A stretch of DNA of 64,000 bases, taken from Corynespora cassiicola. Taxonomy: Eukaryota > Ascomycota > Dothideomycetes > Pleosporales > Corynesporascaceae. A program made the position numbers and the translations under genes. The notes under the pieces are model-generated. The model was not told the DNA's origin, ran no database searches, and saw nothing but the letters and a program-made list of their open reading frames with translations. The stretch spans positions 2,728,001 through 2,792,000 of the forward strand of contig JAEUWY010000002.1 in assembly GCA_022059125.1 (NCBI GenBank). Reading direction: 5' to 3'. Positions 46,901 to 59,015 of this stretch are shown here, piece by piece (position 1 is the first letter of the stretch; each line of letters opens with the position of its first letter).

Positions 46901-49900
46901 TTCCATTGCACTAGTGGAGAAAATAGGCGTTGTTCTATTGTCGTCGTTAGACTTTGATAAGTTTTCCCAATATCTTCCTGAGTTGTTGGAAGAATTCGCC
47001 CAAAAGCTTGCTATAGGCGCTGGGACGGCGCAGTTGAACCGGGATATCATGAGATTTGTTATAAAACATCGTCGGTATGTTTTTCAATTCTCGGATCAAA
47101 TATAGTTTGAGAGTAAACTAACTCTTATAAATTTCAGAACTATAGTATCTGAGATTCAGAAAATGATTATTCAAAAGCACGAGAACGGATCTGATTCAGA
47201 AGATGATCCAGAAATAATTCGGAGGCATCAAGAGAGATCTGGACTCGAGAGATGTGAAATAGACCGTTGGGTGGATAACCTGGAAATCAGCACAGAGGAT
47301 CCTGAAATTTCTAATACGCAGGCACCAGATTACACCCCAGCAGGGAATGAACTAGAGAGCGCTGGTACCTACGCCCGAGAGGAGGCTGCAGAAGAAGAAA
47401 GTGCACGCAATCAGCTGTACCACGACACAACGCTAAATTCGTCAGCTTTCCAGTGGTTGGTTGGCATCATGAGAAGAGAGGGCGGATTCCGCGCTGGAGA
47501 GCCTGACAACATGCAACAAATTCGCCAACTGATCTTACAAGCCCTTCCGCGGCCCCCATTCAGCCGAAAGAGCATATATGTTTGCCATGCGACTTTTAAT
47601 GCCGAATGGAATATTTTGAAGTTTTTGCAAGACCAAAATTATGGGGAAAACTTTGGAGATGCCCTGGAAGCCGCAATCACTTTGACTGGTTCGTCGAATC
47701 AAGCACAAGCATTCAGATGTATTGACTATATGAGCCAAATATGGCCAAATACTGCTGAATATTTGATGGGCCTTATCAAGAGCGTTGTCAATTTGCGTGG
47801 CTCCAAAATCTGCTCAGGTACGTCCGAATCTACGGATAAAATATACTGCGTGTTTACTAACTTGCCGTAGGCAATTTTGCAGACGGCACAAATGTCAGAA
47901 TTTCGTTGCAAGGCCCACTATTAGTCGTCAAAGTAGAGGGTACTCGCTATGCCATTGCTGAGCTGGGGGAGCAACTTAGTTGGCTTACGTCGGCTCTTCA
48001 AGCCTCCCCAACAGAAGATTCGATTTGGGTGTGCTCCCCAATCATTGAACTGACCCCTTCCAAAGTGAATCAAGGAAGAACAAGGAACCCTGTACCAACT
48101 TTTTCCAACTTCGCTATCAAATCGAATCTGATTAGAATGGAAGAAGACCAAAGCATAAGGGGTCATTGTTGGTTTGAGCTATTCCGAAGCCCAACATTAG
48201 TCACCGGATATCCAATACAAATTCGCCCGGAAGGTGTGCCAGGGCTCGAAATGCCTCTCGGAATTATGGCACAAATGGTCGAAACTAAACGAATCAATGA
48301 ATTCTGCGGAGGAATGTTCCTCAAAGGGTTCTCTTCAATGCTTTTTCCGACAAAAAGGATCGGGGAGATGATGCTTTGGCACTTAGAATATGATCAGGGT
48401 GGTGAAAGAATATCGTATTTCGACGGTCTATCAAAATGTTTGGCGGGGGCATGCTATGAGGACATTGAGTCCGCGAGACATGTGATAGGATGGTGTGAAA
48501 AGGTGAAGCAAAATGCAGGTATGTACATCATGCATGATCTCAAGAGTTTCCAGTTGACAGTCATAAAAGGCTCGGACAATCACAGTTACGGCCAAGTTGA
48601 CTACTCTGGTCTCAATTCTTCTCGTTCCAAATCTACGATCAAAAACTTCACCATCAGTTGTGGGAAAGTAATCAATGCAGGGATAGGTGGCTCAATAGGC
48701 GTGAAAGACAAGCCCGTCAGACTTACATATGAAAAGGGCTACTATGGAATGATTCAGTACATGCGCCAGAAGCATGTAGTATTTTGGGATGAAGAAGAAA
48801 AAAGGGGATGGATCGTTGAGGGTAGCAATGCTTTATTGCATATACTGAAGGAATCATTAGAAGTGGACACTCAGGATGAGGATCTAAGTGCCTACTTCCT
48901 TTACAGCCAAGGCCCAGGGATCAATTCCGCAAAATCACCCGTAGATACCTTGATGGACCAGAGAAACCGACTATTGAAGCTCTCATTGAAGAAGGAGACG
49001 GTTACTGAAGAGGAGGTTTCTCGTGAGAATGGACCGAAAGAAGTAACCCAAAAAACAGTCAGGGAATATGTGCGACTAGAAGATCGGGTCCAAGATATCA
49101 TGGAAACCTTGGAGAAGATATTCGACTATGAGGAAGACATAACCAAACAGGATGGACTCGAGCTGAAGCTGAGAAAGCCACGACGATTACTTGAGGGCTA
49201 CGATTTCAAGGACCTTGCGATGCAAAACCATTCTATCAACCGGTTGGAAGCTTATCTGGAAGCTTCAGGCAAGGGCTGGGTTGATTATATCAGATGTATA
49301 GGAGCACCCGTTTTTTTCGGATCTTCCTTCGGGGATATTCTTCAACCCACTTCGGATTGCTGCACTCGTTGGAAAATTTTGCCAAGAGGGAAATTTTATC
49401 TGGCTGCTACCACCCAAGACCTCATCAAAATCTCAAAGAGAAACCGCGGAAGACTTGATACCTCTCCACAGTTCCTTACACAAAATATTGTATTGCACAG
49501 CTCTCAGCAGTCTTCCAGTCCGTGTTTTTCCTCGGAACAACAATGCACTGAACGATGCGACTATGCCCAAGTACCGATTCCACGCGGGTTCAAGCATCAG
49601 AAATTCACTCATCGACAATCCAATCTGCATCCAGAAGGGGCCATTGTACTTGGTCATAACCGACTATTTGGCTTTCATTTTCGTGATTTTGGAATGCCAG
49701 AGGAAGGAGATAACCTGCCACAAGACAGTGATCATCTTCAAGATAGCGGGATAGGTTCACTATATCCATCTTCAGCGGCTGAAAATTCGACAGGGGGGCC
49801 ACCCAGGAACATCCCCCTGTCATCTAGTGTTGATAGCTCTGGAGATGATATTTTGACAGAAGGCACATCCAAGGACATTCATCTGTCAAATAGAGTTGAT

Positions 49901-50098
49901 AGGACAATGAAAAGAGCACAGCATCAAGATGTTACAGGGTCTGCTACTTCTACAAGAGGAGATGCGATCAGCGGGACAGGAGACACTGTCCAAGGTGGCA
50001 CGATAACCAATCGTGGGACAACATCCACTGTAGGAGAATGGCGAGTGAAGAAAAGAACATTGATACGCGATTGGAGAAGGCGTCTGTTTCGTACATAA
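43925..50098 (+). CDS. Giant multidomain protein K2: N-terminal domain, kinase, von Willebrand A domain, conserved C-terminal region
   Basis: Eight exons join without a frame break to 1,922 aa: 43925-44461, 44556-44890, 44948-45117, 45163-45971, 46018-46535, 46583-47074, 47138-47817 and 47871-50098. Introns are 45-94 nt; the last has a perfect TACTAAC. Residues 1 to about 150 match the N-terminus of K1. The kinase-like part has TLKTCP, NEVKAYRAL, HHDIKPANIL (Asp 295), KLTDLGL (Asp 320) and TAPE; its Gly loop is degenerate. A linker leads to a von Willebrand A domain from about residue 618, with the metal-site motif DDSSS and a later LTDGVWE Asp. After an acidic linker, from about residue 1040 comes a long region (SAFQWLVGIMRREGGFRAG, YEKGYYGMIQYMRQKHVVFW, GSNALLHILKESL, KGWVDYIRCIGAPVFFG). 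It resembles the ends of other large fungal proteins with variable N-termini, but I cannot name it. Signalling or self-recognition is inference. Frame continuity through all introns argues that the fusion is real. Confidence 0.85.
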
Positions 50099-50839
50099 GT
50101 AAGAAAGAGCTTCTCGGTGGCCGTAGAAACTTCGATCGAAGATCATCTTGTTTCAATGATATCTTAGCATCTCCTAAATTAAGCGCAAATATTCCACTTG
50201 TGAGTTAGCTCAGCAATGATAGTGTCACAGAGTAATGCCCTCAAAGAGGTCTCTAATATGCGAAACGAGTCAACGAAGGGTTTGCCAGATATTTTGTGAC
50301 GTCGTTCAAGGGGTAGAAGGCCACAGAGGCCTAGTTCCGACATCGGGGCATCAGAAACACGAGGGTTATATGATCCAATGTTCCTACTCAACGATGCGTG
50401 CATCTCCGAATTACCAGAACCTACGACACAGGTGCGCGATGAATCTTTGCTACTCTGCCGCTTCATCAGACTGGTGAGCTCGCTGGAGAACCCCGCATCG
50501 CATGCCGTTGCCAAGCGTGCGTAGCAGCGCAAATGAAGATCTGCCAGGATATCTCCGAGTGCGCCTTTCCGGTCTCTGTACATGGCGTCTTGGTTTCTAT
50601 GGCGAGCTGCCTACTTTGAATTAGATCAGCGCATTGCCGAGCACAACCTGCAGGAACATCAATGACGCAAACACCAGCTCTTCACCGAAATCGCGACGGC
50701 AGGCAGATAACGGCAGCGGCAATTGGCAGCCGTTTTGTTGCAAGAGTGGGATTGGATCAGCATGTATGCATATAAAGCAGGGTAACTCACCTGCCGGCCA
50801 ACGAGAGCCTCACGGCGCTGTAGTACACATTTCTACAAC
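50099..50839. other. No supported gene; promoter of the M28 peptidase at the right end
   Basis: A 134-aa minus frame at 50179-50583 has no motif I recognise and no splice partner. The right end holds the TATA box of the peptidase gene. Confidence 0.5.
50771..50776 (+). promoter_or_regulatory. TATA box of the M28 peptidase gene
   Basis: TATAAA lies 69 bp before the ATG at 50840, a usual spacing for a strongly induced secreted enzyme gene. Confidence 0.5.
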
Positions 50840-52366
50840 ATGCGTTCTCAAACTACTCTAGCCTTGGGCGCATTGCTTTTCTCGCCGGCCCTTTCATCTC
50901 CTGTCCAGACCTTTCCCGACTTGGAACAATGGCCGGTCGCAAGCGTTGGCCAGCTATTGCAGCCTCAACTTCCTGATGCGGACCTGCAAAGCATACTATC
51001 CGAGATATCCGTTGCCAATATCGAGGCTACCATCCGGAAGCTGGCCTCTTTTGGGACACGACACACACTCTCGTCACAAGATGACCCGAATCGTGGAATC
51101 GGCGCCGCAAGAGACTGGCTGACTTCAAAGTATCGAGAGGCAGCGGAGGCTAGCGAAGGTCGCATGTCTGTCAGCTGGAACAGCTTCATCAAGCAGCCAG
51201 GAGATAACGAGCGTATTCTTTTCCCGGTCAACATTACTAGTGTCGTTGCTACATTGGAAGGGAGCGAGGACCCGGATAGGCTCTATGTAGTAGGCGGACA
51301 CTACGATTCGCGAAACAGTGACCCTGTTGACTACGAGGGCGATGCACCTGGCGCCGTTGACGAGTGCGTTTGCCCCACCAAATGTATGAGCGATACTGAT
51401 TTTCTAGTGCGTCTGGAGTTGCCGTGTCGCTTGAGCTTGCTCGTATCTTTGCCCACTACAAGCCCAGAGCTTCGATTGCATTCGCAGCCTTTGCGGGTGA
51501 AGAGCAAGGTCTCCTCGGCGCCGAAAACCTCGCACAGACGTACAGGAACAACTCCGTCAATGTAGCTGCCATGCTGAACCTCGACATGGTGGGAAGGTAT
51601 GTCAAAATTCTGCCAGGTATCCTGCATGGCCTAATGAAAAGGCAGTTCTGCCGCCGAGGACGGAACCAAAGATGAGCACAGCATCCGCCTTTTCTGCCAG
51701 GGGACACCACTTACGGAGAATGCAACTACTCTGGAGACTCGATTGAGCATCGGTGGTGAAAATGACAGCCCATCAAGGAATCTGGGACGCCACATCTACG
51801 AGGTCGCCTCCAACAAGTTCACCGAGATGACGGTCCGCATCATCTACAGGCTGGACCGATATGGCCGTGGCGGCGACCACAGGCCTTTCCTGGAGACTGG
51901 CTTCAACGCTGTCCGATATGTGCAGCCAAACGAAGACTACACCCAGCAGCACCAGGATGTTCGCGTCGTGGACGGGAAGCAGTACGGAGATCTTGTGGAG
52001 AATCTCGACTTTGAATACAATGCCCGTGCGGGCAAAGTGGTAGCGGCATCTCTTTGGAGTCTCGCCAACGCCCCCGCCGAGCCACAGAATGTCGGAATCA
52101 ACACCACGTCCTCGGACAACAACAGTCAATTCAAATGGGATACGCCTGCTGGCTTGCCTGTCGAGGGCTACGAATTGGTGTATAGGGCAACCAACGAGCC
52201 ATACTGGACCAACTCGCTCGAGCTAGGCAACGTAAACTGGTACAACCTGAGTACCAGCACCATCAACAAGGACAACGTCATCTATGGCATTAGGAGTGTA
52301 GCAAAGGGAGGCTACAAGAGCCCAGCTGTCCTCCCCTTTCCATTCGGGTGTTCGCGAAACTGCTAG
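50840..52366 (+). CDS. Secreted M28-family zinc aminopeptidase
   Basis: Three exons, 50840-51363, 51408-51596 and 51646-52366, give 477 aa; introns are 44 and 49 nt. A signal peptide ([16 protein letters not shown]) opens the protein. The M28 zinc site is complete: HYDSRN (His and Asp), [14 protein letters not shown] (Asp, rebuilt across intron 1), GEEQGLLGA (Glu-Glu), NLDMVG and a late His in GGDHRPFLE. The last 100 residues form a fibronectin-III-like tail ([34 protein letters not shown]). Such enzymes release N-terminal residues from peptides outside the cell, probably for nutrition. It begins a run of secreted hydrolases with the deuterolysin and carboxylesterase downstream. No defect is seen. 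Confidence 0.9.
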
Positions 52367-55328
52367 AAGCGAAAAAATAGTCAAGGGGTATAACAGAGCA
52401 CAAATAAAATAATATCATCAATACTTGAGACTAGCTGCCACTTTATCGCTCCAGCAGCGTGTCCTTGAAGCTATCGACTCCTGAAAGAAGCAGTCCATGC
52501 AGTCCTCAGTCCATTACGTACTTTCAGCCTCATAGATGCGATGTCATCTTGGTCTTTGGGTCATTGCGCGTGTGCCTTGGGTACGAAAGCTTGTGTCGGA
52601 AGCGACATGCAGGATGCTGAAGCAGTAGGCGCATTGGCCATCCGCGGAGCGAGCTGGCGGTGGCCTGATTCTCTTTTCCGAATTTTTCAATGACCCACCG
52701 TACCATAGACCGAGTAATTGGAATTGTCCTTGCAGTAAACCTAATAATGACCGCGCACGATGCCGCCTATAGCCCTCGGAGGTGAGTGCCAAGAACGAAT
52801 GGCTCGAACGTGGGCATACGTAATCAGCTTCAAACTTCCTTTTCGGGACGGGGAAGCTAGCACATGGCTGGGCACAGGAATTGCACATGTGCTGGACATC
52901 TAGGTGCTCAACTCATTCATATGACTCGCTTGTGCCGCCCGCCTGGCTTGTTTCGCCGCTGGTCGAACTCACCACAGGTACGTGACCATAACTGTCTGTT
53001 GGTCTTTCTTTGCCACCATTGACCTTTTCCAGCATGGGCTTGAAAGCACCCAGAAGCTTAGTTTGTTCGACTCTAGGCTCGCCATTCTGACGCTACTCAC
53101 TAGCTCTGCAAGGACGTTTTCGACCTGCGGCCTTGGTATGAAGATTGAGGAATGCCCACCACATGGCGTTTTCCTATGGGACACAAGTTACTGTAGGAAA
53201 GAACAACGGAGAGAAGAAGAAATAATGCGAAAAATGAAGAGACGATCTACATGATGGGAAATAAGGGTCCAAGTCCCTGCGGCTCAAGTGGGTCTCTTGA
53301 TCTCCTCCCTTGATCCCGTTCCGGATCTTTGGAGATCAACATGTCGAGCATGACGATCTCACGAACAACAAAGCACATCGAGTAAACAAAGGACTCGAAA
53401 ATAGTATCCCGCAAGGCTCTGGTGCTGGCATTAATCAGCGTCGCTCCTTTGCTCGAGATGATCCATTGACGTAGCCCACGATGCTCAAGAGAGGTTCCAG
53501 TGAAGATCGAATAGAGTCCCATAGAGGAAAGGTTACAGGCTCGTCACATGCGAAAGTTGCTCAGCTATTTGAAAGAGCAGGACTGTTCGTGCGAGCTAGG
53601 AAGCGTTATCACCCATCAAGTATATCAACAGACGCTTGTTGAGCTTGAAAAGATTCTTCTAGCGTCTGCGTGGCGCCTGTACGAGAATGCACCGAGCTGA
53701 AGCAAACTAGGATTTGACGGGTTCAAACAAGAGGAACATCTTTGTCAATCACGCAGGTTCCAGGATCTTTACTCAGTAACAGGCACAGCTACACTTGACC
53801 CAAAGCCGTCGTGCTTTGAGGTCGTGTGGAAATACGTTCCATCAGTCTTCGACTAGACGCTTCCCATCTCACCCGACTCAAACAGGTCCGCGGAAATCCC
53901 TTCTCTGGTCTCCACCTGCACATTCAGAAATATGCAGACTGCTTATCTTTCATCCAGGCAGATCTGCATCGCGTACCTGGAAGAGGGAGGTGGCAATATA
54001 CGAACTAATCGACCATGCGGTTCCCCCAACACCTATACGTGGCCTTGCTATAGCAAATGTTGCTAGGACTTTTGGAACATGTCGATCGTCGATCTTTTGT
54101 GACGGACTAGGAAAAACTGAAAGCCGCCTGTGCTGGATAGTTGACAGTTTCCATGACAAACGGGATCCTGTCAAGACTGAAGGGCAGATCCGCAAGTACG
54201 AAGTATACGCTGATGCCAGAAGCACTGCTTCTCCATACTCCGGTATCCGTATGGGCATTGCATGGCAAGCCATTGCATCCTGCCGCGCTTCCGCCTTGGG
54301 AGAGAAGCCTTGACTAGTGGGATCGCTATGAGATGCGAAAAGAGAAGGAGACCAGAATTGCGGTTAGGCTCCCGATCGGACTTCGCCTTACTTCTCAAAG
54401 TATCCATCTTCCGGTCGAAGCCCCGAAGAGCCTCTTCGTGTGCTGCTAAGCGCCGTGATGCCTTGGTCAGCCAGGTACATGAAACAACCGATAGAAGCCA
54501 TTTCGAGGTTCAATCTGGAGATGCTGCCCGCTCCGGACGCTATCCCGATGTCATGCAGGGCATCTACAGCCATCCCGCCCGGAGCCAGGCGAAACTGCGA
54601 TTAGAAGCGCGGGGTAGAGCGCGCGGCTCGACACGACGCCGGACATGTAGCCCAAATGAGGCAGCTCGGATTAATTTTGGAGGTTGTAACAAGCAGCGGA
54701 GTGTGCTTGCGCGAAGGGCGGGAAGGATACGGCCGACCTGGGCACCCGCCACTATATCCAAAGCAGCAGGTCAAATGAGAAGACTCGGATTGCATGCACG
54801 CCGCTGGCGCTAGATAGCGATTGAGGGCCCTCTCGCCAAGCTTTGCGACAGCGGCGCCTTGTTTACTCGGAGCGTTTATTCTACGCCCTTGGCAGGCCCG
54901 TTTGGGAAGGTCAATAATTACCCGGCACATCTTGGCTCCGCCCCAGGCGGATTCTGTCCTATATCGTTGAAGCCTTTCCCTTGGCAAAGTCTGGGTCGCC
55001 TCCATGGCTTGCTTCTGGGAAAAAACAAATTGACCAAGAGACGGATCTCGGCGCTTTATGGGGCGTTCAAGTGTATCGACGCGGTGCCAGAACCCATTGC
55101 CACGGCGAAGCCAGCTTAACATTGGCAAAGTAATCACGTTTAGACATTCCCATTCGAGTATTCTTCCTCCGGCATCGACACTCATTCGCGGACCATGGTG
55201 GGTGGACGATGTTGCCAACACTCTAGCGAGGGCCGCCCTCCAGTCGAACTTCCGTTTCACGACTAGAACAGTGATATTGGATATCGCAGGACTGCAGGCC
55301 ATGGGTGTGAGTACGGGCGTGGAAATTG
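52367..55328. other. Long stretch without a supported gene
   Basis: About 3 kb separates the M28 peptidase from the deuterolysin. Several frames up to 251 aa occur, but they overlap on both strands, are rich in Arg and Ser, and show no motif. The most protein-like is a 91-aa minus frame at 53247-53522 (LRQWIISSKGATLINASTRA), perhaps a gene relic. Base composition is normal and I see no transposon ends. Confidence 0.5.
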
Positions 55329-55334
55329 TATAAA
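55329..55334 (+). promoter_or_regulatory. TATA box of the deuterolysin gene
   Basis: TATAAA lies about 100 bp before the deuterolysin ATG at 55432. Confidence 0.5.
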
Positions 55335-55431
55335 GTGTTACCTGGGTATCCAGCATTTGCTCTCCATCCGCACTTCAATCATCTACCTGACAGTCTCATC
55401 TTCGGTATCCGGCCAATCGACTTTGTTCATC

Positions 55432-56649
55432 ATGAAGGGTTTCGCTATCGCTGCTCTTGCAGCCCTGGCTTCTGCCGTCTCCATTGATGTCAACAAGCGT
55501 GACACTCCCCTTGAGGTCAGCATCGAGCTCACCGGCAACACCGCTGTCAAGGCCGTCATCACCAACACCGGATCCGAGGACCTGAAGGTTCTCAAGACTG
55601 GTACCCTCTTCGGTGACGCTCCCACCGAGAAGGTCGAGGTTTTCCAGGGCCGTAAGTCACCACCATGTATCCTGGCTCCATGCCAGCTTTCTGCCCAGAC
55701 ACTGTGCTAATCAATAAACAGAGTCTCAGGTTGCCTTCGAGGGTATCCGCCTCCAGATTGCCTTGGACCAACTCGAGGATGATGCCTTCCAGGTCATTGC
55801 TGCTGGCGAGACCCTTGAGAAGACCTTTGACATTGCTGAGATGCACGACTTGAGCGTTGGTGGCAGCTTCGACGTTGTTACCACTGGAGCTGTGCCTTTT
55901 GCCAAGGTCGACTCCACCGAGGTGAGTCAATGATTTCGAGATGTAGCCGACTCTTCTAACAAATCCCAGATCGAGGGCGCTGTTGCTTTCAGCAGCAACA
56001 CTGTTGCCGCCTCCGTCGATGGTGCTGAGGCTGCCAAGGTCCGCCGTGCTTTCCTCAAGCGCGCCATTGTCCAGTCTGACTGCACGGGTACCCGCCGCAC
56101 CGCCGTCGTCAACGGCCTTGCCAACTGCCGCTCCCTCGCCACCACCGCCGCTTCCCAGGCCAACTCCAACACTGCCAAGATGACTGAGTTCTTCAAGTCT
56201 TCTTCCGCCTCCACTCGCTCCACCGTCGCTGGTGTTTTCAACCGCGTTGCCTCCGAGTGTGGCTCCTCCACCGGTGGTGTTTCCCGCCTCTACTGCACTG
56301 ACGTCTACCCCGGCGGTGCTTGCTCTGGCGGTGTCATTGCCTACACTGTCCCTTCACAGTCTTACCAAGCCTACTGCGGCATCTTCTTCAACCAGATGCC
56401 CGCTACCAGCAGTGGCTGCTACGCTCAGACCCAGGCCTCCACCCTCGTCCACGAGGTTACCCACTTGAGCCAGGTCCGCGGTACCTCTGACTACGGAGGT
56501 TACGGATACAACTTTGTCAGGTCGCTCAGTGCTTCCCAGAACCTGAACCACGCCGACACCTACACCCGTAAGTTGGATCGATGCAATATCTCTTGGCTCT
56601 GTGCTGATCTTTTCCAGTCTTCGCCCAGTCCATCTACGCTGGATGCTAG
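55432..56649 (+). CDS. Deuterolysin (M35, neutral protease II) metalloprotease
   Basis: Four exons, 55432-55651, 55722-55921, 55970-56567 and 56618-56649, give 349 aa, the normal length for deuterolysin preproenzymes. A signal peptide (KGFAIAALAALASAVS) and a propeptide (residues of about 18-175, ending near FLKRAIVQSDC, a Lys-Arg processing site) precede the mature enzyme. The aspzincin site is present: HEVTH (two zinc His and catalytic Glu) followed by GTSDYGGYGY (zinc Asp). Paired Cys residues fit the three disulphides of the family. The last exon encodes only the final ten residues and stop (FAQSIYAGC), as in other fungal homologues. It cleaves proteins outside the cell. Codon use is strongly C-biased in exon 3, suggesting high expression. 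Confidence 0.95.
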
Positions 56650-56663
56650 ATTATTTAATACGC

Positions 56664-56686
56664 CGCAACGCAACGCAACGCAACGC
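56664..56686. repeat. Short tandem repeat (CGCAA)n in the deuterolysin 3' region
   Basis: Four consecutive copies of CGCAA plus CGC follow 15 bp after the deuterolysin stop codon. It is a simple repeat with no evident function. Confidence 0.85.
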
Positions 56687-56926
56687 TTAGTCGCGACCGT
56701 TGGACAAATGATGAGATTTATGAGAATGGTGTAGCAGGGGAAAATACTAAACTGTTGGTAATTGAGAATCTCCTTTACCAAGATCGCCATAGCAATGAAG
56801 TGTCTTTTTCCACAAGATTGATGCAGTGCATGCTGAGGTAGCTGTGGACCAATATTTTGGCTCTGTGTGATATTCAAAAACTTCGCGTTTTATGCAATTC
56901 AATCAGATCCCATCAAAATGAAGTCT

Positions 56927-58564
56927 TCAATTCTGTACAATATCCCCGTTTTCCCAAAAGAACTCGCATTTGGATGTCTTGTCATAGTAAACATCATCCA
57001 CAGCCCCCGACTCTGTATAGTTGATGCTCATTACAGCATTGCCATCAGCATACAGAGGCCAAAACGGCTTTTCTATCCCACTCCAACTTTCTCGATTTGG
57101 GTCGTTGTAAATCGCAAACGATGTATACCAATCCTTCATCATTCCCGCCAGCGTCGCGTTCGCACCATTCTGTAGCTCGTAGTCCAGTGTGGCGAGAAAT
57201 GGGCTTATGGCTGCATGAACCTGTGAGCCAGCATTAAAGGTGAGTTTCCACGTTGGAAGGAAGAAGAAATCTGAGAATGACTTTGCAACATAGTACGAAG
57301 GACAATTGATGGAAAAATCCCTGTAGCCTGATCAGCAACCGAAAACCAGCTCGCAAATTGCCAATGCTTACCCAAACCAAGCCACTCGCTGCCAGAAGGT
57401 CGAGTTGTAGTCATTCAAGGGATACAATGCTAGCAATCTCTCGATAAAGCGGGCGTCAGAATACGGAAACTGTGTCTGAATATCGTGGACCAACTCTTCA
57501 ACGGTAGTCATGGACCGATTCGAGAATGAGACTCCTTCGTATTGCTCCCGATCCACCAACATGGAAACTTTTGAAAAGTGTCCAGCCTTGAACTCCCGAG
57601 AGGGTAGGTCCCTGATGATATTTCCATCGACATAAGGCCCGTAGAAGAAGTGTCCATGGCCATATGCGCCATCCGAGTATGCTCTCTCGTACGAATGATG
57701 AGTAACGTTTCCAAGAACAGCTTCTGGCAAGGACCTCAGACAATTCAGATCGGTACAGTTGCTCCCAGAAAGCAGATATTCGTATTGTTTCTGCAATTGC
57801 TCCTCTTTCAGGTTTTGCTGCCACCAGGGGAACTCGGCAATGGCAGCACGAAAAGGGGCTTCTTGCACGCCTCCGTACATGATGACTTGGCTTGTCACAC
57901 TGCCTCCTCCTGCGCTGCCGCCCATTATGGTCACCCTCGTGGGATCGCCGCCGAATGCAGATATGTGCCTTTGCACCCATTCGAGTGCAAATCTCTGGTC
58001 TAAGAGCCCGATGTTTGCGTCGCCTCCCTCACCAAAAAATCTCTTTGATCCCAGAAAGCCGTAGGCGCCGAGGCGGTACTGAGTGCTCACAAATATAAAA
58101 CTGTTCTTGGAATGGCGCAACATTGCATACGGGGCCGATTGAAACATGCTGCTATTGCCAACGGCGTATCCTCCTCCGTGAATGTTGAAAAGTACGGGCA
58201 ATGTCTCGCCTTCTGGAATATTCGCGGGCTGAACAACATTCAGTGTGAGGCAGTCCTCTATTCCAGGTGTATCTCGATTTGTTCTCCAATAGGGAACACC
58301 TTGGATGCAGGGTGGCTGTAATCTTGTCGCATCGATGGTAGCTCCTGAAAAGTTATTGGGAGAATAGGGTTGCGGCGCCCTCCAGCGCAGATTGCCAACC
58401 GGCGGGGCTGCATACGGCAGCCCGAAGAAGTCGTTGATTCCGAGCGTCTCATTGTATAGACCTCGATATCTAGCATAACCCAAATCTACCACTGGATCAA
58501 CTAAGGTGCTTTGGGAAGTGACAGCAAGTGTGGAAAAAAGAGCTATAATTTTCATTTGGAACAT
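56927..58564 (-). CDS. Secreted type-B carboxylesterase/lipase
   Basis: Two exons on the minus strand, 58564-57372 and 57320-56927, give 528 aa; the 51-nt intron (donor GTAAGC, acceptor CTACAG) restores the frame. A signal peptide (MKIIALFSTLAVTSQ, from a second ATG at 58555) starts the protein. Family blocks are clear: FFGLPYAAPPVGNLRWRAPQ, EDCLTLNV, NIHGGGYAVGNS (oxyanion hole), GGSAGGGSV (nucleophile Ser), DREQYEGVSF (acid Glu) and GSQVHAAISPF (catalytic His). Many N-glycosylation sites fit secretion. It hydrolyses esters of unknown type outside the cell. The gene is convergent with the deuterolysin and divergent from the hypothetical gene at 59016. No defect is seen. Confidence 0.92.
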
Positions 58565-59015
58565 GATGGAAAGTTGTGGAGACGAGGGGGTTGGCGAGCC
58601 TCTAGATATATGTTAATCAAATTCAAGACAAGTAAACGAGCATTAGAGTGGGGGACATCGAACGGCTGATTGGCGTTCTTGCGTGGACAAATCATCCGGA
58701 CAAGGGTGTGTTGATGCGATATTGTGAGCATGGGTTGATGGAAACGACTGGCTCGCCAAGTGCCAGCAAAGCAAACCTGGAATTGCACCACAGCTTACAA
58801 TCCAGTCAAACAGAATATTGGAGAAGGTTTCTTTGGCTTTCTTCAACAATGAATTGGACTTGGTTCTGTCAATGTCTAAACTGTGGCTACACAATGCGAC
58901 AGGCTGGTGCGAATCTTTTGTATACACAACGTAGTTGTAGGTTAAATAGGAGCCATGCCAGATTGCCCCTGTAGAAAAACTCACCAAAACATAGCTCTGA
59001 TCATATTTAAAAAGC
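58565..59015. other. Divergent promoter region
   Basis: The stretch lies between the carboxylesterase (-) and the hypothetical gene (+). It shows a TATA-like ATATAT at about 58605-58612 for the minus gene. No conserved coding motif is seen. Confidence 0.5.

Noticed and set aside
53247..53522. 91-aa minus-strand ORF with protein-like helices
   Set aside because: It looks more natural than its neighbours, but I find no motif, paralogue or splice evidence, so I list it only as a possible relic.
54601..55356. 251-aa minus-strand ORF before the deuterolysin
   Set aside because: Low-order composition rich in Arg, Ser and Pro, no family motif, and it covers the promoter of a well-supported gene.
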